Source of the DNA: Synergistaceae bacterium UBA1037
GTDB taxonomy: Bacteria; Synergistota; Synergistia; Synergistales; Synergistaceae
Direction of reading: 5' to 3'
Length of the DNA stretch: 64,000 bases
Assembly: GCA_002316795.1 (NCBI GenBank)
Contig: DCEE01000017.1
Span: 1,246 to 65,245, forward strand
This document shows, one piece after another, positions 1-9,398 of the stretch. Each line of letters opens with the position of its first letter. Position 1 is the first letter of the stretch. The notes beneath the pieces were generated by a model. That model was given only the letters and a program-made list of their open reading frames with translations, did not search any database and was not told where the DNA came from. A program made the position numbers and the translations under genes.

Positions 1-426
1 CTCACCCATCTGCGCCTCGGGCACGTAGGTCTCGCAGGGAACACAGTACCATCCCTCATACTCTCCTTTGTATATGTCCCCATTGGCCATAAGTCTCCTG
101 AATATTTCCTGAACGACCTTTTCGTGCCTTGGCTCTGTTGTACGGATAAAATCGTCGTTCGATATATTCAGGACACCCCAGAGCCTCTGAAAATTCTGCA
201 CGACCTCGTCGCAGAGTTCCTTCGGGGTTATGCCTTTCTTTTGCGCAACAGTCTGGATCTTCTGTCCGTGTTCGTCCGTCCCTGTCAGGAACCAGGTCTT
301 CTCTCCCCCGGACTTGTGCCAGCGGGCGAGGACATCAGCGGCTATCGTCGTATAGGCATGCCCGATATGGGGCACGTCGTTGACGTAGTAGATCGGCGTG
401 GTGATGTAAAAATTCTCTTTGGACAT
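1..426 (-). CDS. metG: methionyl-tRNA synthetase, N-terminal part (cut by window start)
   Basis: Class I aminoacyl-tRNA synthetase that charges tRNA-Met. The visible 142 codons begin [17 protein letters not shown] and contain the class I signature HIGH at residues 20-23, the TGTDEHG segment, and a first zinc-binding pair Cys128/Cys131 (CVPC) near the window edge. The rest, including KMSKS, lies outside. The ATG at 426 abuts the rsmI stop codon, so the two are co-transcribed. The identification rests on highly conserved N-terminal motifs and is secure; the length and C-terminal domain type cannot be judged. Confidence 0.95.
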   Translation of the reverse strand, partial: MSKENFYITTPIYYVNDVPHIGHAYTTIAADVLARWHKSGGEKTWFLTGTDEHGQKIQTVAQKKGITPKELCDEVVQNFQRLWGVLNISNDDFIRTTEPRHEKVVQEIFRRLMANGDIYKGEYEGWYCVPCETYVPEAQMGE

Positions 427-1263
427 TTATACTACCTCCCCGGTACAGTTCTCAAGAATGTACCGTTTTATTCTGTTTCGTGGGATACAATACTTTATTG
501 AGAGCAAGTTTGCAACATTTTTTGTCGATTCGCCCGCTTTGCACATCATGAGAACCTCGTCCATCCATGCAGGATCCTCCATTACGGGTGCGATCTCTTC
601 GGCTCCTCCTACCACGCAGACAAATTCCCCGCGTATTTTATCCTCCGTCAGCAGATCACAGAATGATAAAAGGGTCCCCCTTATGCATTCTTGGTGCACC
701 TTACTTATCTCCTTGACAAGCGCGGCAGGCCTGTCTCCCAGTACACCGCCCATCAATTCAAGTTCTTTCAAAAGCCTGTGAGGAGCAATGTAGAAAACGA
801 GGGTCTGTCTATTCTGCCTAAGCTCTTCAAGCCTGAACTTTTTTTCTTCTTTTTTACCTTCCAGGAAGCCAACGAAGGTGAATGAGTCCATCCCCATCCC
901 AGAGAGAAGGATAGCCGGAAGGAGCGCGTTTGGCCCCGGAAGGACATCCAAAGGAAGTCCCCTTTCGATAACGGCTTTTATTAGTATCATCCCCGGGTCT
1001 GATATGCCCGGGGTACCTGCGTCAGAAACAAGCGCTACCCTCTCCCCGTCTTCTATCCTCTTCAAAAGGGGGGCAAGCCTCTCTTTTTCATTGAACTTAT
1101 GGTAGGAGATGAGGGGCTTACTTATGGAGTAGTGGTTGAGGAGCTTCAGAGTATGCCTTGTATCCTCACATGCTATGAGGTCAGCCTCGCGGAGGATCCT
1201 GAGTCCCCTCAGGGTCATGTCCTCAAGGTTCCCTATCGGCGTCGGGACCACTGTCAGTGGCAT
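427..1263 (-). CDS. rsmI: 16S rRNA (cytidine(1402)-2'-O)-methyltransferase RsmI
   Basis: 278 residues, the usual length for this SAM-dependent tetrapyrrole-methylase-fold enzyme, which methylates the ribose of C1402 in the ribosomal decoding centre. It shows the N-terminal VPTPIGNLEDMT segment (residues 6-17), the CEDTR motif (32-36) and SDAGTPGISDPG at 80-91. It lies 1 bp after the TrmN6-like methylase gene and directly before metG, so it belongs to the same transcript. Family assignment is clear. Confidence 0.95.
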   Translation of the reverse strand: MPLTVVPTPIGNLEDMTLRGLRILREADLIACEDTRHTLKLLNHYSISKPLISYHKFNEKERLAPLLKRIEDGERVALVSDAGTPGISDPGMILIKAVIERGLPLDVLPGPNALLPAILLSGMGMDSFTFVGFLEGKKEEKKFRLEELRQNRQTLVFYIAPHRLLKELELMGGVLGDRPAALVKEISKVHQECIRGTLLSFCDLLTEDKIRGEFVCVVGGAEEIAPVMEDPAWMDEVLMMCKAGESTKNVANLLSIKYCIPRNRIKRYILENCTGEVV

Positions 1264-1264
1264 T

Positions 1265-1996
1265 TTAGTCTCCTCCTATCATGTAGGCTTCCTGCAGCTG
1301 CGGTGTCTCTTTCCCCTCATCGTCAAGCACGAAGAGGGGAGCTTCTATTCTGAGTCCGTGCTTTGAGGCCCTTATCGCTTCCACGAGGACCACGGAGGCC
1401 TCCGCTCCGGGTTTTGGGTGGACCGCCTTCATCCTTTTTGGGGCTATGTTGTTTTTGTCAAGCAGGGCAAAGAGCTCGGCAGCTCTTCCCGCGTATATCA
1501 CGATATCAAGGTATCCCCTGTTTTTCAGAAGATAGCGGCAGGCCCGGACAAGATCGTCAAGCGTGCATTCAGAACCGTTCATTGCCGTCGCGATGGCCTT
1601 CGAGGGGCTTCGGTCCCCGCTTTCCGGTCCGAAGTAGGGTGGGTTGACCACTATGCGGTCGTAGCTCTGGGCTTCCCAGATCGTCCTGTGCAGCCTTATG
1701 TCGCCTGTGTAGAATCTTGCGCTCGCTTCCAGACCGTTGGCCGCGGCGTTTTCTGCTGCCATCTCGACCAGGTGCGGCTGTATGTCCACACCCTCTATGC
1801 TGTGTCCCCTCTTTGCAAGGATCAGTGAGACCGCCCCGTGAGCGCAGCCGATCTCCAGTATCTTCTCCCGTTTTTTGGGCCTTGCGTAATGGGCAAGGAG
1901 AATGGTGTCAAGATTGACCCTGGGGCCCTCCTTTTCACCGGGCTGCTTTATCTTCAGCACTCCCCTGAGGAGATCCTCGCTAACTTCTGTCATCAC
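1265..1996 (-). CDS. TrmN6-like tRNA (adenine-N6)-methyltransferase
   Basis: 243-residue Rossmann-fold SAM methyltransferase. A glycine-rich SAM motif, EIGCAHG, is at 48-54 and the amino-methylase motif NPPYF at 118-122; NPPY is typical of enzymes modifying exocyclic amines. The pattern is that of the YfiC/TrmN6 family, which makes m6A37 in tRNA1(Val), and it fits the neighbouring RsmI. The exact tRNA substrate cannot be read from sequence. The start overlaps the smc stop by 4 bp, indicating coupled translation. Confidence 0.85.
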   Translation of the reverse strand: MMTEVSEDLLRGVLKIKQPGEKEGPRVNLDTILLAHYARPKKREKILEIGCAHGAVSLILAKRGHSIEGVDIQPHLVEMAAENAAANGLEASARFYTGDIRLHRTIWEAQSYDRIVVNPPYFGPESGDRSPSKAIATAMNGSECTLDDLVRACRYLLKNRGYLDIVIYAGRAAELFALLDKNNIAPKRMKAVHPKPGAEASVVLVEAIRASKHGLRIEAPLFVLDDEGKETPQLQEAYMIGGD

Positions 1997-4900
1997 GCCC
2001 AGTCCTCAAGCCTTACGCCGATCACCTGTGAAAGCCCCGGTTCTGACAATGTCACTCCGTAGAGGACATCCGCCCTCTCCATAGTTACGCGCCTGTGGGT
2101 CATCGCAAGTACCTGCCTGTTTTTTGCATATTCCTTGGCGAGCTCTGAGAACCTTCTTAGATTGACCTCGTCAAGCGCAGCATCGACTTCGTCAAGCACT
2201 GCAAGAGGACAGTCGGCTACTTCCATGGAGGCAAAGAGCAGAGAGATGGCTGCAAGGGACTGTTCCCCTCCGGAGAGCTGGTTTATGCTCTGAGGGTGCT
2301 TTCCGGGAGGTCTTGCGACCACATCGACACCTGTATCCCATATCGTCTCGCCCTCTATCATCTCCAGGTGGGCCTCTCCGCCCCCGAAGAGTCTCTGGAA
2401 GAGAGAGCAGAACCTTGTGTCTACCTCTTGAAGCGCGTCGGAGAACACCTTGTATGCCTGCCTGTCCGCATCGGAGATAAGTTTTTCCAGTTCAGCAGCA
2501 CCGGCTCTGACATCATCAAGGTGCTCACCCATGAAAGCAAGTCTGTCCCTGAGATTTCTGTCCTCCGAGAGTACTCCCATGTCGACTTCCCCAAAGGCCT
2601 TTATCTTCCTGTCCCCGTCGCGAATGCTCCTTCTGAGGTCTTCGATATCCTCGCCGTCGGGCAGAGCTTCTCCTCCGGAATACGGATACTGGTCTTCCCA
2701 TGTGTTTATAAGTTCATCAAGCTCCCTCTGAGTCTCACTCTTCTTTAGCTCAAAGGATGATATCCTCTCGAGGGCTTCTCTCGAACGGATGTTGGACAGT
2801 TCTGCCCTTTTCCTCATGAGATCACGTTTTGTTTCCAGTTTTGAAAAACCGCTGATATGATTTTCTATCTCTGCCGTCAGGACCCTGCGTCTCTCAAAAA
2901 TATCAAGACAGTTCTTGCCGGTCCTTGAAAGGTTTGCCCTCTCCCGGACACACCTCAGGTCAAGCTCTGACATCTCTTCGTCCAGGCTGCGCATCTTCCT
3001 TTCCTCGGTCCTGAGTTCGTTGCTGACCCTTTCCATCAGCGCGAACTTCGAGCTGAGCCTCTCGGCAAGTACAGCAGCCTCCGCACGGAGCCTCTCACGC
3101 TCTTCTATGATCAGGTGATCGTCCTCAATTTTCGAGGGGCTGTCCCATTTTTTCTCGAGCTCCGCAAGGGATCCGAGCACAGAATTCCACTGTTTGCCCG
3201 CTTCAGCTATCGCTTCAAGGATCCTTCCGCGCTCTCCCTCTATCCTCTTCTGCTCTTTTGAGAATGAGGCCTTTTCATCGGCAAGCAAGGCTATCCTTCC
3301 GTCAAATTCCCTTATCTTCCTAGTGTAGTCTTCCTTCTGCTCGGAAACCCTAAGTTCCTCGCCCTCTGCGTCCTTGAACTTCTTAGCAAGCTCTTCCGCA
3401 GCCGATGTAAAGCTTGCCGCATCCTGCTCAAGTTTAACTATCTGGGCCTTCATCTCGATAGTTTTGCCTGATTTTTGTGACCTTCCGCCGGAAACTGTGC
3501 CTCCAGGCTGAAAAACATCTCCCTCAAGCGTTGCCACCGGTCCTTTGAAACCTGCCCTCACAAGGTCCTGTCCTACTGCGTAGTTCTCAACGATCAGCAG
3601 ATCGCCCATTATCTGTTCAATTCCGGGCAGCCAATGATCGTCTACTTTTACCAGGTCCATTGCCCAGCCTGTTATCCCCTCTTTAGGAAGCCTGAACTGC
3701 TTGTCCGGGTACCTGGGACGGCACCTTTCGAGCGGGAGAAATGTAGCCCTGCCAATGGCGTTGACCTTTAATTTATCGATACAGCGTCCCGCTTCCTCAA
3801 GGTCTTCGACCAGAAGCTGGAACTGTCGTCCGCCGAGATAGGCTTCGAGTGCCGTTGAATACTTTGGATCACAGGTGAATACATCGACTACCGCGTGAGG
3901 CGATGCGTCAAGCCTGTTCAGCCTGGCGGCCGAAAGAAGATACTGGACGGGACGCGGGTACAGATCCGCCTGCATTGCTTCGGTGACCTCGTTCAGCTTT
4001 GAGCGGGCGTTTGAGGCTTCTCTCCTTGCGCGCTGAAGCTCTGCCGCCAGAGTCTGCACCTTTGCATAAAGGCCTCCGTGGACCGAGGCTGTCTCTTCCT
4101 GTTCCTTCAGGAGCCGGTCCCTCTCTTTTTCCAGTTTCTTTATCTCGGAATCTATATTTTTGCCGGGATCTGACGTCTCTGTCTTTTTATTTTTGATTTC
4201 AAGAATGTCTTTACCTAAGAATGAGAGCTTTGCCCTGATCTGCTGCAGTTCTGCCTCGAGACGGCCCTTTTCGTTGTTCCATGCCTCACGCTGCTCTTTT
4301 TCTTCCTTCAGGCGGAGGTTGTATGCCTGCCATTTCCTGTCTGCGTTTTCAAGGGCCTTCTGCCCTTTTTCGAGTTCTTCCCGTGCCTTTTTATTCTCTT
4401 CCTGGGTCTTTTTCTGCTCCTCTATAAGAGCCTCCGCGTGTTCTTTTGCTTTCCTTCGTTCCTCGGAAGCCTGGTCAAGCCTCTCTTTAGAGGCTTTAAG
4501 GTTTGAAGCGGAAGCATATCCGGCTTTTATGAGCGAATCGAAGTTCCTCTTGCTCTGTTCGAGTTCCCAGGTCTGCTGCTGTCTTTCCCTTGACAGCATA
4601 GCAATGCTCTTTTCAATTTCTTCCAGAGCTTTTTCCCACATTGATGACCATCCCAGAACGACCGCCTGTTCCTTTTTTACGCTCTCTAGGCTCTCTTCGG
4701 TCTCTCCTATCAGGACCTCTGACCTGCGCCTCCTGAGCCAGTATAGAAGTTTTCTCTCCTCTTCGATCTTATCCAGGATCTCTCTCAGTTCTGAAGCCCT
4801 TCTGACCTCCGGCGCGATCTCCTCACGACGGGACTGGAGCTCTGCCATGACATTCCTGAGCTGATCGTACTCCTCCCTGACTGTGACGAGCCTGTCGGAT

Positions 4901-5412
4901 GCGTCCATACGCCTCTTCCTGTAAACATCGATCCCGAAGAGCGATTCAAGGCGCATCCTCCTTGCCAGGGGCCTCTGCTGTATGACCTCCGCAACCTCTC
5001 CCTGGCCAATAAAGGCGAATCTGTCTCCTTCGAGCTTCCAGTCCCTTTTTGTCTCATCCAGTTCAAGGAGTGTCTTCCTCGCATTGTCTACAAAGAGTAT
5101 TGTGTTGCCGTCAGGCGCTGTGACCCTCCGTTTTACCGAACAGGACCTTGCGTCCTCCCTAAGCTGCAGGAGCACCTCCGCCTCTTTTGCGGCAGGAAGG
5201 CTTATAGAGCCCTGGAAGAGGAGGTCGCTCTGTCTTGATATGCGCAGTCTGCCAGCGTGGCTGTCTCCCAAAGACCATCTCAGCGCGTCAAGTATGTTGC
5301 TCTTTCCGCTTCCGTTAGGCCCTACTATTGCGGTGAATCCCGATGAGAGTATAAGGTCGTGGGATCCCCCAAAACTTTTGAAGCCCTTAAGCTGAAGACG
5401 ACTTATGTACAA
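1993..5412 (-). CDS. smc: chromosome segregation protein SMC
   Basis: 1139 residues, slightly short for SMC (about 1150-1200). It has a Walker A box GPNGSGKSN at 31-39, two long charged coiled-coil halves rich in E/K/R, and a central hinge (about 470-640, with the conserved GGxxSGG-like GGTVSGG segment). The ABC signature LSGGEQ is at about 1046 and the Walker B PLAVLDEVDAALDE at about 1070. It organises chromosomes with ScpA/ScpB, which are not in the window. The likely start is a TTG (YISRLQLKGFKSF follows), with an AGAGGG sequence 8 nt upstream; the first 26 bp overlap the end of rng. In many Firmicutes smc follows rnc, whereas here it follows rng and the radical-SAM pair. Confidence 0.97.
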   Translation of the reverse strand: MYISRLQLKGFKSFGGSHDLILSSGFTAIVGPNGSGKSNILDALRWSLGDSHAGRLRISRQSDLLFQGSISLPAAKEAEVLLQLREDARSCSVKRRVTAPDGNTILFVDNARKTLLELDETKRDWKLEGDRFAFIGQGEVAEVIQQRPLARRMRLESLFGIDVYRKRRMDASDRLVTVREEYDQLRNVMAELQSRREEIAPEVRRASELREILDKIEEERKLLYWLRRRRSEVLIGETEESLESVKKEQAVVLGWSSMWEKALEEIEKSIAMLSRERQQQTWELEQSKRNFDSLIKAGYASASNLKASKERLDQASEERRKAKEHAEALIEEQKKTQEENKKAREELEKGQKALENADRKWQAYNLRLKEEKEQREAWNNEKGRLEAELQQIRAKLSFLGKDILEIKNKKTETSDPGKNIDSEIKKLEKERDRLLKEQEETASVHGGLYAKVQTLAAELQRARREASNARSKLNEVTEAMQADLYPRPVQYLLSAARLNRLDASPHAVVDVFTCDPKYSTALEAYLGGRQFQLLVEDLEEAGRCIDKLKVNAIGRATFLPLERCRPRYPDKQFRLPKEGITGWAMDLVKVDDHWLPGIEQIMGDLLIVENYAVGQDLVRAGFKGPVATLEGDVFQPGGTVSGGRSQKSGKTIEMKAQIVKLEQDAASFTSAAEELAKKFKDAEGEELRVSEQKEDYTRKIREFDGRIALLADEKASFSKEQKRIEGERGRILEAIAEAGKQWNSVLGSLAELEKKWDSPSKIEDDHLIIEERERLRAEAAVLAERLSSKFALMERVSNELRTEERKMRSLDEEMSELDLRCVRERANLSRTGKNCLDIFERRRVLTAEIENHISGFSKLETKRDLMRKRAELSNIRSREALERISSFELKKSETQRELDELINTWEDQYPYSGGEALPDGEDIEDLRRSIRDGDRKIKAFGEVDMGVLSEDRNLRDRLAFMGEHLDDVRAGAAELEKLISDADRQAYKVFSDALQEVDTRFCSLFQRLFGGGEAHLEMIEGETIWDTGVDVVARPPGKHPQSINQLSGGEQSLAAISLLFASMEVADCPLAVLDEVDAALDEVNLRRFSELAKEYAKNRQVLAMTHRRVTMERADVLYGVTLSEPGLSQVIGVRLEDWA

Positions 5413-6895
5413 TTGTCCAGCCCTCTCTCTTCTGAAGAGCGTTTATTCTGTGTTCGATCTGCGTCAGGCTGCCCTGCGCGTCAAGCCGGAACTTTCCCCA
5501 CGAGAACTCGGGACAGCCCCTGATAAATAATTTTTTATCGAATTCCTCTTCCCAGGATGCCAGGAATGTCTCCGCGATATATTCGGCAATGGATGAATAT
5601 GCTTCGATCAGGAGCGCCTCGGACCTTGAAGACATCGTAATTTTTCTTATAAACCTCTTTATCTGAAGAGCTATGCTCTCTTCGCGAGGCACCCAGCCAA
5701 GGCCTCCGCAGAAGGGGCACCCGTGGCTCAGAGCCGCTCTGATATCGGTCCTTGCCCTCTTCCTGGTTATCTCTACCAGTCCCAGGCCTGTAACTCCATA
5801 TACCCTTGCCTTGCACCTGTCGTTTTTGAAAAGCTCCTGAAGCTGGCGTATAAGCTCCTGGTTCTCCTCCTTTGAATCCATATCGATGAAATCAACGACT
5901 ATGATCCCGCCTATAGCTCGTAGCCTCAGCTGTCTGGCGATCTCATCCGCCGCTTCCATGTTGGTCTGGAATATTGTGTCATTGAGGTTTTTCGACCCTA
6001 CGAATTTGCCGGTGTTGACGTCAATTACGGTAAGAGCCTCAGTCTGGTCTATGACAAGATATGCTCCGGAAGAGAGCCAGACCTTTCTGTCCTGGAGCTC
6101 CAAAAGTTGGTTTTCAATGTTGTAGACGTCAAATATCGGCATCTTGCCCCTATAGAGATTCACCTCTACGTTTTTGCCGGGAAAGAATCGATCCGTGAAA
6201 GACCTGATATTTACCTTGTCTTCTTCAGTATCGACAACTATTTCGTCTATCTCTTCCGTAAGCTCATCCCTCAGTACCCGCTCAAGCAGGCCAAGGTCCC
6301 TGTGTATGAGGCATGGGGCAGCGTTCTGTCCTGCATTGTGCTTTATCGTCTCCCACTGTGAGAGCAGATTTCGCACATCGTTTTCGAGGCTTTCGATGTC
6401 GCATCCTTCGGCAACCGTCCTTATTATTATCCCAAAGCCTTCAGGACGTATCTCCTTTGATATCGACCTTAGGCGCGCCCTCTGGTCGTTATCCTCTATC
6501 CTTTTGGATACACCGGTCTCATGTCCTCCGGGGATGAGGACCATGTACCTGCCTGCAAGCGAGATCCTCGGAGATACCCGAGCTCCTTTGCCCTTCCTGG
6601 CATTTTTTACGACCTGCACAAGCATTTCAATGCCGGGCTTGACCTCAGTACCGTGGACGTCGTCAAGATATAGAAAACCGTTCCTTCCGTCTCCAAGGTT
6701 CAGAAATGCTGAGTGCATGCCCGGAAGTACGCTGTCCACCCTGGCCTTGTATATCTCGCCGGTCCGCTGATGTTCAAGCATCCTTTCGACGAAAAAATCG
6801 TAAAGCTTTCCCCTCTCGTCAAGGATCGCTATCCTGATCTCTTCAGGGTCGATAAGATTCGCAACTATTTTTTTTGCAGGTTCGGCTGATGTCAT
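5387..6895 (-). CDS. rng: ribonuclease E/G family endoribonuclease
   Basis: 502 residues, the length of RNase G (no long C-terminal scaffold as in RNase E). An S1-like RNA-binding region lies near residues 40-125. The DNase I-like catalytic part holds the two acidic motifs TVIDVNTGKF and IIVVDFIDMD, whose aspartates bind the catalytic metal. A later CPFCGGLG zinc-link motif holds protomers together. It processes rRNA precursors and decays mRNA. It lies 3 bp after the TIGR03936-type protein, a gene order also seen in clostridia. Confidence 0.93.
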   Translation of the reverse strand: MTSAEPAKKIVANLIDPEEIRIAILDERGKLYDFFVERMLEHQRTGEIYKARVDSVLPGMHSAFLNLGDGRNGFLYLDDVHGTEVKPGIEMLVQVVKNARKGKGARVSPRISLAGRYMVLIPGGHETGVSKRIEDNDQRARLRSISKEIRPEGFGIIIRTVAEGCDIESLENDVRNLLSQWETIKHNAGQNAAPCLIHRDLGLLERVLRDELTEEIDEIVVDTEEDKVNIRSFTDRFFPGKNVEVNLYRGKMPIFDVYNIENQLLELQDRKVWLSSGAYLVIDQTEALTVIDVNTGKFVGSKNLNDTIFQTNMEAADEIARQLRLRAIGGIIVVDFIDMDSKEENQELIRQLQELFKNDRCKARVYGVTGLGLVEITRKRARTDIRAALSHGCPFCGGLGWVPREESIALQIKRFIRKITMSSRSEALLIEAYSSIAEYIAETFLASWEEEFDKKLFIRGCPEFSWGKFRLDAQGSLTQIEHRINALQKREGWTIVHKSSSA

Positions 6896-6898
6896 CGT

Positions 6899-7516
6899 TC
6901 ATACCTCCCGGCATCGAATGAGAGGCCTTACTGTGCCTGAAGCGACATCCCATGTGCCTACGCATTCGCGGACAATGTAGAGATCTTTCCATCCTTCGCA
7001 TATACCCTCATCCCTGAGGCTCCTTACAAGATTGCCGGCGCCGCAGTGTTCAAGATCCCCTACAGTGAGGATCACGGAATCTTTGTCCTGGGCATCCCCG
7101 TACAGTATACCGGTCCTCTCAGCCTCGCTCCGAAGCACGCTGAGGGCACGGCTTTCAAGTTCGAAGCCTGCACCTCTGATCCTGTATGTGGCCGCTGAGG
7201 CCAGTTTTGACAGAGAAGGTCCTTCAACTTCGGCATGGTCAACTATGCGGATCCCTTCGGGCAACTTTTCGTTCCATCTTTCAACATAGCCCTCATCCCA
7301 GAAGCTGAACCAGAAATCAGCCGGCTCATCCGATCCTTCTACTCCGGCAGCCAGTGCAGGGCCAAGGCTGATCCTGGGATGCGGAGAAAAGCCTTCCGTA
7401 AATTCCTGCAAGAGCCCTGCTCTCCTTGCTGCTCTTGAAAAGAGGACCGGCAGGTCCTGATGGTTCAGAAAAGTGATCCATCCTTTTTTTTCGAATATTA
7501 TCCTTATCCTAGCCAT
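6899..7516 (-). CDS. radical-SAM-associated protein (TIGR03936 / DUF2344 family)
   Basis: 205 residues starting MARIRIIFEKKGWITFLNHQDL, the hallmark N-terminus of the family found beside, or fused to, TIGR03960 radical-SAM proteins. A second typical segment is EFTEGFSPHPRISLGPAL (about residues 38-55). It has no cysteine cluster of its own. It overlaps the upstream radical-SAM gene by 8 bp, so the two are probably made in equal amounts and may form a complex. The substrate is unknown; proximity to rng suggests RNA modification, but this is inference only. Confidence 0.88.
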   Translation of the reverse strand: MARIRIIFEKKGWITFLNHQDLPVLFSRAARRAGLLQEFTEGFSPHPRISLGPALAAGVEGSDEPADFWFSFWDEGYVERWNEKLPEGIRIVDHAEVEGPSLSKLASAATYRIRGAGFELESRALSVLRSEAERTGILYGDAQDKDSVILTVGDLEHCGAGNLVRSLRDEGICEGWKDLYIVRECVGTWDVASGTVRPLIRCREV

Positions 7517-9293
7517 TTGGGCAACCCTTCACAGATGTCCTCCCCTGCCAGCCGCATGCATTGCAGCTTTCCCGGCAGTCCCGTGTCACATCCCCTGCAA
7601 GGGACCTATGTCTCTCTTCCAGAAGGAAGGACCTTGAAACACCGGGATCGATATGATCCCATGGAAGGATCTCATCGATGCCTCTTTCCCTGCATGCGTA
7701 TGAGTCCGGATCTATCCCGAGATCATTGAAGACCCCCATCCATCTTTCAAAATTAAAATACTCGGACCATCCGTCGAAGCGCTCTCCCCTTTTCCAGGCT
7801 TCTTCCACGGCATCCGCCAGTCTTGAGTCCCCCCTGGCAAAGACGCCCTCTATGTAGGTCTGTTCGGGCTCGTGGTAAGATATGGAGACCTTGCGGTTCC
7901 TGATGTTGTTCTTGACCCACCTGCCCCTTTCTTTGAGGGTCTGGCGGTCAAGCTGGGCTTCCCACTGAAAGGGAGTGTGTGCCTTTGGAACAAAACCCGC
8001 AAGGGAGACGCTGACATCTCCCCTTCTCTTATGTTTTTTCGCTATGGAGACTGCCCTGTTGCAGATCTCGTGTATTCCGGCGAGGTCATCTTCCCGCTCC
8101 GTCGGAAGTCCCATCATAAAGTAGAGCTTGACCCTGTCCCAGCCATGAGAGAAAGTTGCCTCCAGTGCCAATTCGATGTCATCGTCAGTTACTCCCTTGT
8201 TTATCACATTTCTGAGACGCTGAGTGCCGGCCTCGGGCGCGAAAGTGAGTCCGCCCTTGCGTATAGGTTCCAGTTCAGCCGCCATATTGACGGAGAACGC
8301 ATCTACCCTGAGGCTCGGAAGACTTAGCTTTATCTGGTTGTTTTTCAGCATAGGACCAAATTTTTTAAGTATTTCTCCCATTTCGCTCCAGTCGCAGGTT
8401 GCCAGAGAGAGCAGTCCGACCTCTTCCCATCCGGTGTTTTTTAGCAGTTTTTCGACCTGATCCGCAACTGATGCCGCGCTGCGTTCCCTTACAGGCCTGT
8501 CTATCATCCCTGCCTGGCAGAAGCGGCATCCCCTGGTACAGCCCTTGAATACCTGTACAGCTATCCTGTCGTGGACTATCCCGGTGTTGGGCACTATCAT
8601 ATCTGTATTATAGAAGGCGGAGTCAAGGTCTTCGACTATCCTTCTCATAATTGGCTTATTCTGCCTTACCATTGGAACGTAGACACCTTCGATCCTTGAT
8701 AACGCCCATATTTTCTCCTCGCGGCTTTTGTCCTTCATCCCATGGATCGCCCTCAGCACATCGGGAACAAGCACTTCTCCGTCTCCTACGCAGAATGCAT
8801 CGATGAACGGCGCCATCGGTTCGGGGGCCAGTGCACCCGGTCCTCCGGCTATCACTATCGGATCCTTGCCGCTCCTGTTTTCGGAACGGAAAGGAATACC
8901 TGCAAGGTCGAGAATTGTCAGGATGTTTGTGTAGGACAGCTCATACTGAAGCGTGAAGCCCAGAACATCGAAATCCGACACCGGCCTCCTGCTCTCAAGC
9001 GCCCAGAGCTTTGTCCCGGATGATCTCAGCGAGTCCTCCATATCGGGCCACGGAGCATATACCCTTTCCGCATCGGCAAACGGAAGGGACCTGGTAAGTC
9101 CGTAGAGTATCTGGTACCCCAGATAGCTCATCCCGACCTCATATACATCCGGAAAGGCATAGCAGACTCTGACCAGATCCTGATCCGAGCTTTTTACCGG
9201 GCCGCTTCCCCACTCTCCGCCCGTGTACCTTGACGGTCTTTTGACCGATGCAAGGATCGCTCTGCGAGGGTCGGTTCCATTTTCTGACAGCAT
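7509..9293 (-). CDS. B12-binding-domain radical SAM protein (TIGR03960 family)
   Basis: 594 residues. The N-terminal part (about 40-190) resembles the cobalamin-binding fold and includes the VCYAFPDVYEVGMSYLG segment. It is followed by a radical-SAM core with CxxxCxxC cysteines at 252, 256 and 259 (GCTRGCRFCQAG) that hold the 4Fe-4S cluster. A short Cys-containing tail (CRESCNACGW) closes the protein. It is the first gene of a transcript continuing into the TIGR03936 protein, rng, smc and probably beyond. Its ATG has the ribosome site GGAGGAT 9 nt upstream. The reaction is not known for the family. Confidence 0.9.
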   Translation of the reverse strand: MLSENGTDPRRAILASVKRPSRYTGGEWGSGPVKSSDQDLVRVCYAFPDVYEVGMSYLGYQILYGLTRSLPFADAERVYAPWPDMEDSLRSSGTKLWALESRRPVSDFDVLGFTLQYELSYTNILTILDLAGIPFRSENRSGKDPIVIAGGPGALAPEPMAPFIDAFCVGDGEVLVPDVLRAIHGMKDKSREEKIWALSRIEGVYVPMVRQNKPIMRRIVEDLDSAFYNTDMIVPNTGIVHDRIAVQVFKGCTRGCRFCQAGMIDRPVRERSAASVADQVEKLLKNTGWEEVGLLSLATCDWSEMGEILKKFGPMLKNNQIKLSLPSLRVDAFSVNMAAELEPIRKGGLTFAPEAGTQRLRNVINKGVTDDDIELALEATFSHGWDRVKLYFMMGLPTEREDDLAGIHEICNRAVSIAKKHKRRGDVSVSLAGFVPKAHTPFQWEAQLDRQTLKERGRWVKNNIRNRKVSISYHEPEQTYIEGVFARGDSRLADAVEEAWKRGERFDGWSEYFNFERWMGVFNDLGIDPDSYACRERGIDEILPWDHIDPGVSRSFLLEERHRSLAGDVTRDCRESCNACGWQGRTSVKGCPNG

Positions 9294-9302
9294 GCTGAAG
9301 AT

Positions 9303-9343
9303 CCTCCTGATGCGGGAAAACCTCTCATCAGGGATATTCCCGC
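9303..9343 (-). promoter_or_regulatory. interleaved stems (possible H-type pseudoknot) covering the ribosome site of the radical-SAM gene
   Basis: In the 5' leader, GCGGGAA (9337-9343) can pair with TTCCCGC (9312-9318), while CTGATG (9326-9331) can pair with CATCAG (9307-9312). The arms alternate 1-2-1'-2', so they form either a pseudoknot or two mutually exclusive hairpins. The second stem runs into the first base of the GGAGG ribosome site (9303-9307). This geometry is that of small translational riboswitches, but no known riboswitch consensus was recognised. Confidence 0.4.
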
Positions 9344-9368
9344 TCTCTAAATTTTACTGGTTCCGGGC

Positions 9369-9397
9369 AGTATAATGTCCGGGCCGCGTAATTTCAA
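9369..9397 (-). promoter_or_regulatory. sigma-70-type promoter for the radical-SAM/rng/smc transcript
   Basis: TTGAAA (9392-9397), a 17-bp spacer and TATACT (9369-9374), with the expected start near 9362 and about 70 nt of leader before the ATG at 9293. It lies just past the rodA stop codon, so this transcript can be made independently of the cell-shape genes upstream. Confidence 0.7.
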
Positions 9398-9398
9398 A

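Noticed and set aside
4160-4864. 234-codon plus-strand frame inside smc
   Set aside because: Antisense to the coiled-coil coding region; Ser/Phe-rich low-complexity product is what reverse reading of Glu/Lys codons gives.
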